NCBI RefSeq assembly: GCF_000697965.2
Contig: NZ_CP015880.1
Location: 1,550,001-1,614,000 of the forward strand
Source of the DNA: Ensifer adhaerens
Lineage (GTDB): Bacteria; Pseudomonadota; Alphaproteobacteria; Rhizobiales; Rhizobiaceae
Direction: 5' to 3'
Length of the DNA stretch: 64,000 nt
In this document: positions 30,872 to 40,556 of the stretch, piece after piece
Layout of the letters: each line of letters starts with the position of its first letter
Numbering within the stretch: position 1 is the first letter of the stretch
The notes under the pieces: model-generated
Told to the model about the DNA's origin: nothing
Databases searched by the model: none
Seen by the model: the letters and a program-made list of their open reading frames with translations, nothing else
Made by a program: the position numbers and the translations under genes

Positions 30872-31799
30872 CAGCTTGCCGCCAGCAATTCCGCCTTGAC
30901 CTCGGAGAGCAGCTTTCGCCCCCCTTTGCCCCCTCTATCCTGGCGATGTCGTCCTGGTATTTGAGTAGGGTGCCAAGCGTGTCGGCGATCGTCTCTGGAT
31001 CGAGCGCCAGCCGGTCGAGTTCCGTCAGCGCCGTTGCCCAGTCGATGGTTTCGGCAACGCCCGGGTTCTTGAAGAGGTCGATCGTGCGCAGCCGCTGCAC
31101 ATAGGCGATGACTTCCCGTGACAAGGTGGCATTGCAGCCGGGAACCTTGCGGCGAATGATCTCCAGTTCCTGCGCCGCCTTGGGATAATCGACCCAATGA
31201 TAGAGGCAGCGGCGCTTCAGTGCGTCATGGATCTCGCGGGTGCGATTGGTGGTGATGATGACAACAGGCGGTTCGTCCGCCCGGATCGTACCAAGTTCCG
31301 GAATTGTCACCTGGAAATCGGACAAAACTTCCAGCAGGAACGCCTCGAAGGCTTCATCTGTCCGGTCGAGCTCGTCGATCAGGAAAACGGGCGCACGTCC
31401 CGAATTGGAGGAAATGGCCTGCAGAACCGGGCGGCGGATCAGGAAACGTTCGGAGAAGATGTCGCTTTCGACCCGCTTGCGGTCGACCTTGCCGGATGCT
31501 TCCGACAGGCGGATTTCGAGCATCTGCGCCGGATAGTTCCACTCGTAGACCGCCGAGGCGACGTCGAGACCTTCGTAGCATTGCAGCCGGATCAACGGCC
31601 GGTCGAGCGCCTTGGCCAGAACCTTGGCGATCTCCGTCTTGCCGACGCCGGCTTCGCCCTCAAGAAAAAGCGGGCGCTTCATCCGGAGTGCAAGAAACAG
31701 CACCGTCGCCAGCGCCGTGCCGGCGAGATAATCATGTGCCTCCAGCAGTGCCATCGTCTCTTCGATGGACTGTGGCAGGCCCGTTGCCGCCTGTGCCAT
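30871..31799 (-). CDS. MoxR/CoxD-like AAA ATPase with apparent frameshift
   Basis: AAA+ ATPase of the MoxR/CoxD type, partner of the CoxE-like protein. Walker A GEAGVGKT (48-55), Walker B VFLIDELDR (138-146) and sensor region IITTNRTREIHDALKRRC are intact. The ATG at 31799 has a GGAGGAG site. After residue 294 (AKGG) the expected end KLLSEVKAELLAAS lies in the -1 frame, and its TGA overlaps the coxE-like ATG. As written, the zero frame instead runs on out of register to 29940. The break lies at a six-G run (plus-strand C run 30919-30924). A single missing G restores a 309-residue protein. It could be a sequencing error, a true mutation or -1 slippage on G-GGG-GGC. Confidence 0.85.
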
Positions 31800-31924
31800 G
31801 TCTCCTCCACCACGGCCCGAATCGATCGCTGGATGCTGGAAGGGGGCAAAATCCACCGGCCAACTCAACGACTTAGAGCGATCTTCTCATGTTGCGATGA
31901 GCAGTCGACCGCTGAGTAAAAAAC

Positions 31925-32419
31925 TTATAGCGAGTGGTATCCGCGGTCCACATAAATGAGCGGCGGGCGGGACGGCCCGATCGCGACGTCGACAACCTCG
32001 CCAAATAGCACCAGATGCGTGGCGATCGTCTTCACCTCGACCAGACGGCAATCGAAAGCGGCGGTGGCATTGACGAGGATTGGCGCACCGGTCCTAAGCC
32101 GCGTCCACTGTCCGAGCGCAAAACGCAGATCCATGTCGAGCTGGTCGCGGCCGGAGAAGCCATGGGCAAGCGCCCGGTGCTCGTCGCCGAGCAGGTTGAG
32201 TGCAAAGCTGTCGCTGCGCGTGAAGATATCGTTGCGCGGATTGGCGCCGTTCAGGCAGACGAGAACCGTCGGCGGGCTATCGGAAACCGAGCAGGCCGCA
32301 GTCACAGTGACGCCGCGCCGCTCGCTGCCGTCAGCGGCGGTGATGATCTGCACGTGACCGGCCAGGCGGCTCATCGCGTCGCGATAACTGATAGGGTCCA
32401 GCCGGGTCTTCTCCAACAC
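31925..32419 (-). CDS. Flavin reductase-like protein (RutF/HpaC type)
   Basis: 164 residues forming a split-barrel FMN-binding domain. MSRLAGHVQIITAADG and GVTVTAACSVSDSPPTVLVCL are typical of short-chain flavin reductases that supply reduced flavin to two-component monooxygenases; the wording is close to RutF. The end segment RPPLIYVDRGYHSL is the usual closing motif. No monooxygenase or rut gene is adjacent. It is transcribed toward the Mo-maturation cluster with a 125-bp gap, and may or may not share its transcript. Confidence 0.88.
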   Translation of the reverse strand: MLEKTRLDPISYRDAMSRLAGHVQIITAADGSERRGVTVTAACSVSDSPPTVLVCLNGANPRNDIFTRSDSFALNLLGDEHRALAHGFSGRDQLDMDLRFALGQWTRLRTGAPILVNATAAFDCRLVEVKTIATHLVLFGEVVDVAIGPSRPPLIYVDRGYHSL

Positions 32420-32711
32420 ATCTTTCTCCGGGCGATGTCAGGCACATACATAGACGCTGGCGGAAAATATGAAACCCGCCGGAGGGAGAATCTTGCACAT
32501 CTGCGACGTGGCCGTGACGCAGATTGAACCTTCTTCGCCAGGAGCGGCATCTTTTCCTTTGACGCCGGGAGGCACATCCTTAAAACATGCGGCAACGACC
32601 GTGCCTCGCGTCTGACGCGAGCGGCAACGGAACAGGAAGCTGTGGTGGCTCGCCGTAGGACTTTGCCCGGATCGGTTCGGTCGGGAAAGCTTGCGGCGGC
32701 GGAGTAAGTGA

Positions 32712-33803
32712 ATGCGTCGATCCATTGTCAGCAGCCTTATCCTTGCCGGACTGGTACAGGCAACGCCGGCTTTGGCGGCCGGCATCAAGGTGGCGGTCGT
32801 GGCGCCTGTGGAAGGTCCGTTCGCGCCGCTCGGCAAGCAGATTGTCGACGGCGCCGGCTTCAAGGCCGGTGATCGCGGCAGCGAGATCGTCGTCATTCCC
32901 GAGACCTGCGATACCGCCGGCAGCGAGGCACTGACCAAAGCGCTGCTTGCCGCAGGTGCCGAGGCCGCAGTCGGCTTTCTCTGCACCGAAAGCCTGGATG
33001 CGGCGCTTCCGGCACTGACCGAGGCGGGCTTGCCGGCGATCACGCTCAGCGTGCGCTCCGATATCCTGATGGAAGACGCGCTCAAGAACAAATGGCCGCT
33101 CTTCCGCCTCGCACCGAGCGGCAATGCCGAGGCTACGGCGATCGTCGATGCCATCGTCAACCGCTGGAAGGACAAGCCCATCGCGCTCGTCGACGATGGC
33201 ACGATCCACAGCCGGGAACTGGTCGAGGCCGTGCGCGCAGCACTCGCCGAAATCGGCATGACGCCGGTCTTCAGCGACACCTACCGGCCGGCGCAGGAGC
33301 AGCAGATCAACCTCGTGCGGCGCCTGGTGAAAAGCGGTGCAACCCACGTCTTCACCGGCGGCGACCGGCAGGATACCGCCGTGATCGCCCGCGATGCCAT
33401 TGGCGAAGGCGCGAGCCTTACCTTGCTTGGCGGCGATGCCTTGAATGCGGCCGATCTCACTGTCCCGCTTGCCGATGGCGTGCTTGCGGTAACGCTGCCG
33501 GATGCGGCGCAGTCGCCGGAGGGCAAGCCCTTTGCCGACGAAATGCGCGCCGCCGGCATCGAGCCGGAAGGCTATGTGATGCCGGCTTTCGCCGTGATGG
33601 CTTTGCTGGAGGAAGCCAAGGACCGGGCAGCACAGGACGACAAGTCGCTGATCGAAGCGATCGCCGGCAAGGGGCCCTACCCGACCGTTCTCGGCCTCAC
33701 CGCCTTCAACGCTGGGCACGAGCGCGCCGACAACCCCTACCGTTTGATGCAGTGGCAAGGCGGCCATTTCGCGCCCGCGGCCGCTGAAGGAGCCGCCCCA
33801 TGA
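32712..33803 (+). CDS. Periplasmic binding protein of the branched-chain amino acid (type 1) fold
   Basis: 363 residues with a Sec signal peptide (cleavage expected after A22, ATPALA-AGIK). Mature part: type I periplasmic-binding fold like LivJ/AmiC (VAVVAPVEGPFAPLGKQ at the start, and GATHVFTGGDRQDTAVIARD in the middle). No permease or ABC ATPase gene is next to it, so it is an orphan receptor or uses a distant transporter. Its stop overlaps the P1 peptidase start by 4 bp, suggesting that the bound ligand is related to the peptide or amide substrate of that enzyme. Confidence 0.85.
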   Translation: MRRSIVSSLILAGLVQATPALAAGIKVAVVAPVEGPFAPLGKQIVDGAGFKAGDRGSEIVVIPETCDTAGSEALTKALLAAGAEAAVGFLCTESLDAALPALTEAGLPAITLSVRSDILMEDALKNKWPLFRLAPSGNAEATAIVDAIVNRWKDKPIALVDDGTIHSRELVEAVRAALAEIGMTPVFSDTYRPAQEQQINLVRRLVKSGATHVFTGGDRQDTAVIARDAIGEGASLTLLGGDALNAADLTVPLADGVLAVTLPDAAQSPEGKPFADEMRAAGIEPEGYVMPAFAVMALLEEAKDRAAQDDKSLIEAIAGKGPYPTVLGLTAFNAGHERADNPYRLMQWQGGHFAPAAAEGAAP

Positions 33804-34807
33804 TGCGTCCCGGACCGCTGAACCTGATCACCGATGTCAAAGGTCTGACGGTCGGCAACGCCGAGGACCATCGCCTGAAATCGGGCGTCACCGCGATCGT
33901 CTGCGACCCCCCCGCGACGGCTGCGGTCCAGGTCCTGGGCGGTGCGCCGGGAACCCGGGAGACCGACCTGCTCGATCCGCACAATACGGTACAGACGGTC
34001 GATGCGCTCGTTCTTTCCGGCGGTTCGGCCTTCGGGCTCGATGCCGCGTCCGGTGCTCAGGCGGCGCTCAGGGAAATGGGTCGCGGCTTCGCCGTCGGCC
34101 CACACCGGATACCGATCGTACCGACGGCGATCCTCTTCGACCTCATCAACGGTGGCGACAAGGATTGGGGCCGATTCCCGCCCTATCGCGAACTCGGCTT
34201 CGAGGCCGTCGGGCGGGCCGGCGCGACATTTTCGACCGGTTCGGCAGGCGCCGGCACAGGCGCGCTGACCGCGAGCCTGAAGGGCGGTCTCGGTTCGGCA
34301 TCCACAGTTCTGCCGAACGGTATCACCATCGGCGCCCTCGTCGCCGTCAATGCGCTCGGATCCGCCACCGTCGGCGACACCGGGCATTTCTGGTCTGCGC
34401 CCTTCGAACTGGAGAGCGAGTTCGGCGGACTTGGCCTGCCCCACCCGATGCCGGCCGATGCGGCCGACATCCGCATCAAGTTCCGCGACCGCCAGGCCGC
34501 CGTGGCCAATACAACGATCGCGGTCATTGCGACGGATGCGGTGCTGACGAAGGCCGAAGCCAAGCGCCTGGCGATTGCCGCCCATGACGGCTTCGCCCGC
34601 GGGCTCTGGCCGGCGCACACGCCGCTCGACGGCGATCTGATCTTCGCGCTTGCGACCGGCGCCAGCGGCAAGACGCCGACAACAGAGGATTTCATCGATC
34701 TCGGCGCCGTTGCAGCCTCGACCATGGCGCGCGCGATCGCCCGCGGCGTCCACGACGCAACGCCGGCGGAAAACGATCTCATGCCCTGCTGGTCAGAGCG
34801 TAGCTGA
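33800..34807 (+). CDS. P1/S58-family peptidase (DmpA/NylC-like)
   Basis: 335 residues, an N-terminal-nucleophile hydrolase. The family opens with [14 protein letters not shown] and has [14 protein letters not shown] (72-85). Members cleave themselves to free a Ser or Thr nucleophile; [12 protein letters not shown] (236-247) is the corresponding region, with T238 after N237 the likely nucleophile, as in NylC rather than the Gly-Ser site of DmpA. Known members act on D- or beta-aminopeptides or nylon oligomers. No signal peptide. It is coupled to the upstream binding protein. Confidence 0.88.
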   Translation: MMRPGPLNLITDVKGLTVGNAEDHRLKSGVTAIVCDPPATAAVQVLGGAPGTRETDLLDPHNTVQTVDALVLSGGSAFGLDAASGAQAALREMGRGFAVGPHRIPIVPTAILFDLINGGDKDWGRFPPYRELGFEAVGRAGATFSTGSAGAGTGALTASLKGGLGSASTVLPNGITIGALVAVNALGSATVGDTGHFWSAPFELESEFGGLGLPHPMPADAADIRIKFRDRQAAVANTTIAVIATDAVLTKAEAKRLAIAAHDGFARGLWPAHTPLDGDLIFALATGASGKTPTTEDFIDLGAVAASTMARAIARGVHDATPAENDLMPCWSERS

Positions 34808-34883
34808 CGCAGCTTTGATCGCAGGCATGTTGTTTGCGGGGCTCGGCGGTGCTATTCCCGCGGAAAACACGCTGGAGTGCGCC

Positions 34884-35561
34884 ATGACCCACCCTATCCG
34901 CATTGCCCCGTCGATCCTGGCGGCCGATTTCTCCAAGCTCGGCCAGGAGGTTCGCGATGTCGTCGATGCCGGCGCGGACTGGATCCATCTCGATGTCATG
35001 GACGGTCATTTCGTGCCGAACATCACCTTCGGCCCGGATGTCATCAAGTCTCTGCGTCGCTACACCGATGCGACGTTCGACTGCCACCTGATGATTTCGC
35101 CGGCCGACCCGTTCCTCGAAGCCTTCGCCAAGGCCGGCTGCGATATCCTGACGGTGCACGCGGAAGCCGGTCCGCACCTGCACCGCTCGCTGCAGACGGT
35201 CAGGTCGCTCGGCAAGAAGGCCGGCGTGTCGCTCAATCCGGCAACGCCAGAAAGCGCGATCGAATACGTGCTCGATCAGCTTGACCTGATCCTCGTCATG
35301 ACCGTCAATCCGGGCTTCGGTGGGCAGAAGTTCATCGACGCCACCGCGGAAAAGATCCGCCGCATCAAGGCGATGATCGGCGATCGACCGATCGAGATCG
35401 AAGTCGACGGCGGTATTGCGCCTGAAACGGCAGCCATTGCCACCGGCGCCGGCGCCAATGTTCTCGTTGCCGGCTCGGCGATCTTCAAGGGCGGCTCGGT
35501 CGAGGCCTATCGCTCGGCGATCGAAGCGATCCGTGCGCCGGCCGAGAAGGCTTATCGATGA
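34884..35561 (+). CDS. rpe: Ribulose-phosphate 3-epimerase
   Basis: Interconverts ribulose-5-P and xylulose-5-P in the pentose phosphate pathway. 225 residues, TIM barrel. [21 protein letters not shown] and the phosphate-binding [10 protein letters not shown] and EVDGGI motifs are intact. The frame is open 78 codons upstream into the peptidase gene, but [15 protein letters not shown] with a GGAG site is the family start. The stop overlaps the DUF2259 gene by 4 bp. Confidence 0.97.
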   Translation: MTHPIRIAPSILAADFSKLGQEVRDVVDAGADWIHLDVMDGHFVPNITFGPDVIKSLRRYTDATFDCHLMISPADPFLEAFAKAGCDILTVHAEAGPHLHRSLQTVRSLGKKAGVSLNPATPESAIEYVLDQLDLILVMTVNPGFGGQKFIDATAEKIRRIKAMIGDRPIEIEVDGGIAPETAAIATGAGANVLVAGSAIFKGGSVEAYRSAIEAIRAPAEKAYR

Positions 35562-36301
35562 CGACACGCGCGGCAATTTCCGGCCTTTGTTGCCTGGCCG
35601 CGGCCGCCGCTGCATCGCCGGCGCTTGCTGGCGACTATGCCGCGTTGCAGCCGATCGGCTTTTCCGCCGATGGCAATGTCTTTGCCTTCGAGGAATATGG
35701 CGTTCAGGACGGCTCCGGCTTTCCGTATTCGACCATCTATGTGATCGACACGCGCAATGACAGCTTCCTGCCGGGTGCACCGGTGCGCGCTGTCAGTCGC
35801 GAAGATGGCAGCCCGCTGTCGAAGGCGCGCCATGAAGCCCGCCGTCGGGCTGCGCCCCTGATCGATGCCTATCGCCTGGCCGATGCACCCGGGTTGCTCG
35901 CAGCCTTCAACCCGATCACGGAAACCAACGCCAAGCCGCACTCGCTGACCTACGATGCCTTTGCAGCCGATGAAGCGTTCCGCGAGACCTATACGGTAAC
36001 GCTCGAGGAAAAGACCTTCGAGCCGGACGGCATCTGCAAAGACTTCCTGAAGGAAGCCAAGGGTTTCCGTCTGTCGATGACGATGAAGGCGGGCGCACCG
36101 GCAAGCGACGTGCTTCAGGACGACAGCCGCATACCGGAAAGCCGCCGTTGCCCCACCGGCTACCTGGTCGGCGGCGCCATCACCCACCGCAACGACGACG
36201 GTTCGGAAACCCATGTGATCATGGTGCTTGTGAAGTCGCTCGGCTTTGAAGGCACGACGGACGGGCGCTGGATCGCGGTCCCGACGCGGATCGCGAAATG
36301 A
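35558..36301 (+). CDS. Secreted DUF2259 protein
   Basis: 247 residues with a signal peptide (cleavage expected after A24). [24 protein letters not shown] at the mature start (given here in part: [16 protein letters not shown]) is characteristic of DUF2259, a predicted periplasmic family of unknown function found mainly in Rhizobiales. Two cysteines (ICKDF and RRCPTG) could form a disulfide. It overlaps rpe and the downstream membrane protein gene by 4 bp each, so the three are translationally coupled. Confidence 0.85.
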   Translation: MTTRAAISGLCCLAAAAAASPALAGDYAALQPIGFSADGNVFAFEEYGVQDGSGFPYSTIYVIDTRNDSFLPGAPVRAVSREDGSPLSKARHEARRRAAPLIDAYRLADAPGLLAAFNPITETNAKPHSLTYDAFAADEAFRETYTVTLEEKTFEPDGICKDFLKEAKGFRLSMTMKAGAPASDVLQDDSRIPESRRCPTGYLVGGAITHRNDDGSETHVIMVLVKSLGFEGTTDGRWIAVPTRIAK

Positions 36302-36858
36302 ACGAAGCGGCCGCCAGCGTCGAAGCGAAAGCAGGGCGTGCGGCGGTCGGTGCCCGGAAGCGGACCCGCCTTGCCCGGTCCGTGCCGAGCGTTCCGTTGC
36401 TGCTCCTTGGCGCACCCTTGTGGAGCGCGTCAATGACGCTATCGGCGTGGTTTGCGCTGTGGCTGCGGGAACGGGACGTGACCTTTCATCTGGCCGAACT
36501 TCTTTGGGTTTTCGGGGCCGGCGCTTTGCTCGCCTGGCCGCCGGCGCTGTTTCTCGCCCGCTTCGCGGCGATCGGACGCGGCGTAGAAACGCGTTTCGCC
36601 GCCTATCTCTTCTTCCTTTCGCTCGGCACGATCGGGATGACGGCATTGCTCTTTGCGCTCGACTACCGCGAGTTCTATGCGCAGTGGCACGCCCCGATCG
36701 GAACCACGACCTGGCTCTTCCAGTTCGCCTTTACGACGCTGATCGCCTTCTACCAGTTTCTCGTCATGGGCCTTCGCCTCTATTTGCCGATCGGCGGTGT
36801 TATACTGCTCGCCGTCTGCCTGTGGCTGGCAAGCGATCGCCGTGCGCAACGGCGTTGA
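36298..36858 (+). CDS. Five-helix membrane protein of unknown function
   Basis: 186 residues. A basic N-terminus (about 30 residues) precedes hydrophobic segments near 32-56, 66-88, 101-122, 136-158 and 160-178. No catalytic motif is recognised. It is coupled by a 4-bp overlap to the DUF2259 gene and lies 63 bp before purB. Base composition and codon use look like the neighbours, so it is probably a true conserved membrane protein. Confidence 0.75.
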   Translation: MNEAAASVEAKAGRAAVGARKRTRLARSVPSVPLLLLGAPLWSASMTLSAWFALWLRERDVTFHLAELLWVFGAGALLAWPPALFLARFAAIGRGVETRFAAYLFFLSLGTIGMTALLFALDYREFYAQWHAPIGTTTWLFQFAFTTLIAFYQFLVMGLRLYLPIGGVILLAVCLWLASDRRAQRR

Positions 36859-36921
36859 GCTTCGCGGCTATCTTTGCTAGAGGCACGACCATCCCTCCAC
36901 TGACGACGAAAGCTTAAGCCC

Positions 36922-38223
36922 ATGATCCCCCGTTACTCCCGACCGGAAATGGTGGCCATCTGGTCGCCGGAAACGAAATTCCGCATCTGGTTCGAGATCG
37001 AGGCCCACGCCTGCGATGCGCTTGCCGAAATCGGCGTGATCCCGAAGGATGCTGCGCGCACGATCTGGGAAAAAGGCGGCGCTGCCACTTTCGACGTCGC
37101 CCGCATCGACGAGATCGAGGCCGTCACCAAGCATGACGTCATTGCCTTCCTGACGCATCTCGCCGAATTCGTCGGCCCGGACAGCCGCTTCATCCACCAG
37201 GGCATGACCTCGTCCGACGTTCTGGATACCTGCTTCAACGTGCAGCTGGTCCGCGCGACCGACCTGCTGCTCGCCGACCTCGACAAGCTGCTCGAAGCGC
37301 TGAAACGCCGCGCTTTTGAACACAAGGAGACGGTGACGATCGGCCGTTCGCATGGCATCCATGCCGAGCCGACCACCTTCGGCGTCAAGCTGGCGCTCGC
37401 CTATGCCGAGTTCGACCGCTGCAAGCAGCGCCTGCTGGCCGCACGCGAAGAAGTCGCCACCTGCGCGATCTCCGGCGCCGTCGGCACTTTCGCCAACATC
37501 GACCCGCGCGTTGAAGAACACGTAGCCGAGGCGCTCGGGCTGAAGCCGGAACCGGTTTCGACCCAGGTCATCCCGCGCGACCGCCATGCCATGTACTTCG
37601 CCACCCTCGGCGTCATTGCCTCGTCGATCGAGCGCCTGGCGACGGAAGTTCGTCACCTGCAGCGCACCGAAGTGCTTGAAGCGGAGGAGTATTTCTCGCC
37701 GGGCCAGAAGGGCTCGTCGGCGATGCCGCACAAGCGGAACCCGGTTCTGACCGAAAACCTCACGGGTCTCGCCCGTATGGTTCGCGCCTTCTCGATCCCG
37801 GCCATGGAAAACGTTGCGCTTTGGCATGAGCGCGACATTTCGCACTCCTCGGTCGAGCGCATGATCGGCCCGGATGCAACGGTGACGCTCGACTTCGCGC
37901 TCGCTCGTCTGACCAGCGTTATCGACAAGCTGCTCGTCTACCCCGAGAACATGATCAACAACATGAACAAGTTCCGTGGGCTCGTGCATTCGCAGCGCGT
38001 GCTGCTGGCGCTGACGCAGGCCGGCGTGTCGCGTGAGGACGCCTACCGCCTCGTGCAGCGCAACGCCATGAAGGTCTGGGAACAGGGCAAGGACTTCCTC
38101 GAAGAACTGCTCGCCGACGCGGAAGTTCGCGCGGCCCTTTCCGAGGAAGATATCCGCGAAAAGTTCGATCTCGGCTATCACACCAAGCACGTCGACACGA
38201 TCTTCAAGCGCGTCTTCGGCTGA
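36922..38223 (+). CDS. purB: Adenylosuccinate lyase
   Basis: Catalyses two fumarate-releasing steps of purine synthesis (SAICAR to AICAR, adenylosuccinate to AMP). 433 residues, fumarase/aspartase superfamily. The signature loop SSAMPHKRNP (265-274), GRSHGIHAEPT with H144 and the QGMTSSDVLDT segment are intact. It stands apart from purC/S/Q and purL in this window but within 15 kb of them. Confidence 0.97.
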   Translation: MIPRYSRPEMVAIWSPETKFRIWFEIEAHACDALAEIGVIPKDAARTIWEKGGAATFDVARIDEIEAVTKHDVIAFLTHLAEFVGPDSRFIHQGMTSSDVLDTCFNVQLVRATDLLLADLDKLLEALKRRAFEHKETVTIGRSHGIHAEPTTFGVKLALAYAEFDRCKQRLLAAREEVATCAISGAVGTFANIDPRVEEHVAEALGLKPEPVSTQVIPRDRHAMYFATLGVIASSIERLATEVRHLQRTEVLEAEEYFSPGQKGSSAMPHKRNPVLTENLTGLARMVRAFSIPAMENVALWHERDISHSSVERMIGPDATVTLDFALARLTSVIDKLLVYPENMINNMNKFRGLVHSQRVLLALTQAGVSREDAYRLVQRNAMKVWEQGKDFLEELLADAEVRAALSEEDIREKFDLGYHTKHVDTIFKRVFG

Positions 38224-38270
38224 GGTTCTGCGCTGAGCGGACGGCCGTAGGCCTTTGGTTTTTGTTGCCA

Positions 38271-38306
38271 TGCCCGCATTTGGAGCACATCGCTCAAATG
38301 CGGGCA
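38271..38306. terminator. Stem-loop downstream of purB
   Basis: Perfect 11-bp stem (38271-38281 with 38296-38306), extended inside by GAGC/GCTC. Only TTTG follows, so it is a weak intrinsic terminator or an mRNA-end-protecting hairpin. It lies 48 bases after the purB stop. Confidence 0.5.
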
Positions 38307-38377
38307 TTTGCGTTAGCAGGAAATTCACGCATTGCGTGCAAAGCTCAGGGCCTGTCAATCCAGGTTCTGAGGATCAC

Positions 38378-38683
38378 ATGGCCTACAAGGACAGTGTCGA
38401 GCGGGCGACGCAGCGCACGCAAACGAAAATTACAGGTACGGTGACCGTCAAGTCCGGCTCCAGCAGCGGCATCGTCAAGGACCTTTCTGCCGAGGGCATC
38501 TGCTTTCAGCTGCTCTTCGACATCGGCGCCAAGACGGGACAGGAAGTGACGATCAGAAGCGAGGAACTCGGCTTCCTGACCGGCATGGTGCGCTGGTATC
38601 GCGGCGACAAGATCGGCATCAAGCTCAACCTGTCGTCCAACACCGCGGCGCAGATCTCATCTTACTACAAGCATTTTCGCTAG
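38378..38683 (+). CDS. PilZ-domain protein
   Basis: 101 residues, a single PilZ domain. The c-di-GMP-binding RxxxR (RATQR near residue 10) and DxSxxG (DLSAEG) motifs are present, so it should bind cyclic di-GMP as an effector. The frame is open 41 codons further upstream, but the ATG at 38378 has a GAGGATC site and the domain begins there. Its partner is unknown. A GGDEF-EAL gene lies 2 kb downstream and a GGDEF gene 24 kb upstream. Confidence 0.88.
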   Translation: MAYKDSVERATQRTQTKITGTVTVKSGSSSGIVKDLSAEGICFQLLFDIGAKTGQEVTIRSEELGFLTGMVRWYRGDKIGIKLNLSSNTAAQISSYYKHFR

Positions 38684-38708
38684 GCCGAGATTTTCGGCAA
38701 CACGCCAC

Positions 38709-38745
38709 AAGCGCCGCAGGTCGATCGACATGCGGCGCTTTTTTA
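38709..38745 (+). terminator. Rho-independent terminator of the PilZ gene
   Basis: 10-bp stem AAGCGCCGCA (38709-38718) with TGCGGCGCTT (38731-38740), followed by a T run. Confidence 0.9.
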
Positions 38746-38778
38746 TGAGCGGTTACATTCGCCTTCGGCTGTCGGCGA

Positions 38779-39594
38779 TCAGTGTGAACGCGCGCGCGGA
38801 CCGGGCTCCACCATCTTGCGATAGAGGTGCCAGGTGGCGTGTCCGAAGATCGGCATGATGACGGCGAGGCCGACGAAGACCGGGATCGAGCCGATAACCA
38901 GACCGGCGGCGATAATGAAGCCCCAGACGGCGACGGGCACCGGGTTGACGAGCGTTGCGCGAATGGAAGTCTCGACCGCCGATACGGCGCCGACGTCCCG
39001 ATCGATCAGCAACGGAAACGACACGACGGATGTCGCCAGAACGATGACGGCGAAGACGAAGCCGACAGCGTTGCCGACGAGGATCAGGTTCCAGCCCTGG
39101 TCAGTGCCGATGATACCGTTCCAGAAGGCTGCAATCGAATCCGGCGGTTCCGCCCCGAAGATCTGCACATAGAGCGCCTGGGCGACGAGCAGCCAGATGA
39201 TGAAGACAACGAACAGCATGGCGGCGACGGCCATGATCGACGGCAGCGCCGGAGAGCGGTGCAGGCGAAGGGCGTGCGGCCAGGAGTAGTCCATGCCGAG
39301 TTCTCGCCGTCGGCTGATTTCATAAAGCCCGATCGCAGCGACTGGGCCGATCAGAGCGAAGCCGGAGACAAGAGGATAAAGCAGCGGCAGCATGTTGGCG
39401 CCCGCGCTCCAGGTGATCAGAACGACACCCGCGATCGGGTAGATCAGGCAAAGAAAGACGTAGTGCGATGGTTTCTCGCGAAAATCGTCAAAGCCCAAGC
39501 GTAAGGCGTCGAATACATCCGCGACGCCAATCTTTTTTATTCCGGGATGGGCGACACTCGCGTCCGCTCCCGAAAGGACATGGAATGTTGTCAT
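38779..39594 (-). CDS. DUF2189 integral membrane protein
   Basis: 271 residues. After a soluble N-terminus (about 45 residues with GVADVFDALRLGFDDF) come about six hydrophobic segments. The HYVFLCLIYPIAGVVL and FPLLIDRDVGAVSAVETSIRA stretches are the hallmark of DUF2189 (the latter abridged: PLLIDRDVGAVSAVETS). The family is common in Alphaproteobacteria and its function is unknown. Monocistronic and divergent from the following hydrolase, with 259 bp between them holding nothing recognised. Confidence 0.85.
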   Translation of the reverse strand: MTTFHVLSGADASVAHPGIKKIGVADVFDALRLGFDDFREKPSHYVFLCLIYPIAGVVLITWSAGANMLPLLYPLVSGFALIGPVAAIGLYEISRRRELGMDYSWPHALRLHRSPALPSIMAVAAMLFVVFIIWLLVAQALYVQIFGAEPPDSIAAFWNGIIGTDQGWNLILVGNAVGFVFAVIVLATSVVSFPLLIDRDVGAVSAVETSIRATLVNPVPVAVWGFIIAAGLVIGSIPVFVGLAVIMPIFGHATWHLYRKMVEPGPRARSH

Positions 39595-39853
39595 GGCTCA
39601 CACTCCTCAACGAACCAGAGCGGCCACGGAACAAAGATGCGACGAACCAAGCCGCACCATCCGCGACCGTCCCTTCGATTATACAGAAAATGCGACCGCT
39701 GTCGCCTGCCGCCTCTCGCCACGTTAAGCGGCCTATTGGAGCGCGAACATCGGGCTCGTCGGGCAGGCTCCCATGGGTGGCTTCGAGGCCCTGAACACGG
39801 GTAATGCTGAAGGTCTTGACTTCCGCGCCTTTCAGCGCCACATCGCGGCCACC

Positions 39854-40408
39854 ATGAAAGTATCCGACGCTCATATCCTCATCGTTCCAGGCTACACCAA
39901 CTCCGGACCGGAGCACTGGCAGACCCGCTGGGAGCGCAAGATGTCGACCGCACGCCGCGTCGAGCAGGCGGAGTGGGCAAAGCCTGTCCGCGAGGATTGG
40001 GTGGCGCGCATGATCGAAGAGGTCAATGCGGCGGAAAAGCCTGTGGTCATCGTCGCCCATTCGCTTGGCGTCGCAACCGCCGTGCACGCCCTACCCCATT
40101 TCACCAAGCCGATCGCCGGCGCCTTCCTGGTGGCACCTCCTGATGTTGCCAACCCGGCGATCCGTCCGAAGCATCTGATGACCTTCGGTCCCTACCCGCG
40201 CGATCCGCTTCCCTTCCCGTCGCTGATGGTCGCCAGCCGCAACGATCCGTTCGGTTCCTACGAGCATGCGGACGACATCGCCAACGCCTGGGGTTCGCTG
40301 CTCGTCGATGCCGGAGAGTCCGGCCACATCAACACCGAGTCCGGCCACGGGCCGTGGCCGGAGGGAACGATGGTCTTCGCCCAGTTCTTGAGCCGGCTTA
40401 AACCCTGA
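39854..40408 (+). CDS. RBBP9/YdeN-family serine hydrolase
   Basis: 184 residues. The family start ILIVPGYTNSGPEHWQTRWE, nucleophile S70 in VAHSLGV, acid D131 in SRNDPFGS and base H158 in ESGHINTESG are complete. The frame is open 27 codons earlier, but family proteins begin here; the ribosome site is weak at either start. It is a small cytosolic hydrolase of unknown substrate. Confidence 0.88.
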   Translation: MKVSDAHILIVPGYTNSGPEHWQTRWERKMSTARRVEQAEWAKPVREDWVARMIEEVNAAEKPVVIVAHSLGVATAVHALPHFTKPIAGAFLVAPPDVANPAIRPKHLMTFGPYPRDPLPFPSLMVASRNDPFGSYEHADDIANAWGSLLVDAGESGHINTESGHGPWPEGTMVFAQFLSRLKP

Positions 40409-40556
40409 CGCGCCCGATCAACCTGTCGACGCCTTATTAATCCGACGTTCATTGTCCGCGGTCATCATCGCCGGCACGACGCGACTCGTCTCATGATGGT
40501 GCCGAGCGCTGTCGAACCTTGATCTGCGCCGGCATTGACCGGATCGTTCCGCTTGG

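Noticed and set aside
29940..31868. A 642-residue open frame covering the ATPase and most of the CoxE-like gene
   Set aside because: Beyond residue 317 it is out of register with the known ends of both families; the CoxE-like protein is encoded in another frame of the same strand.
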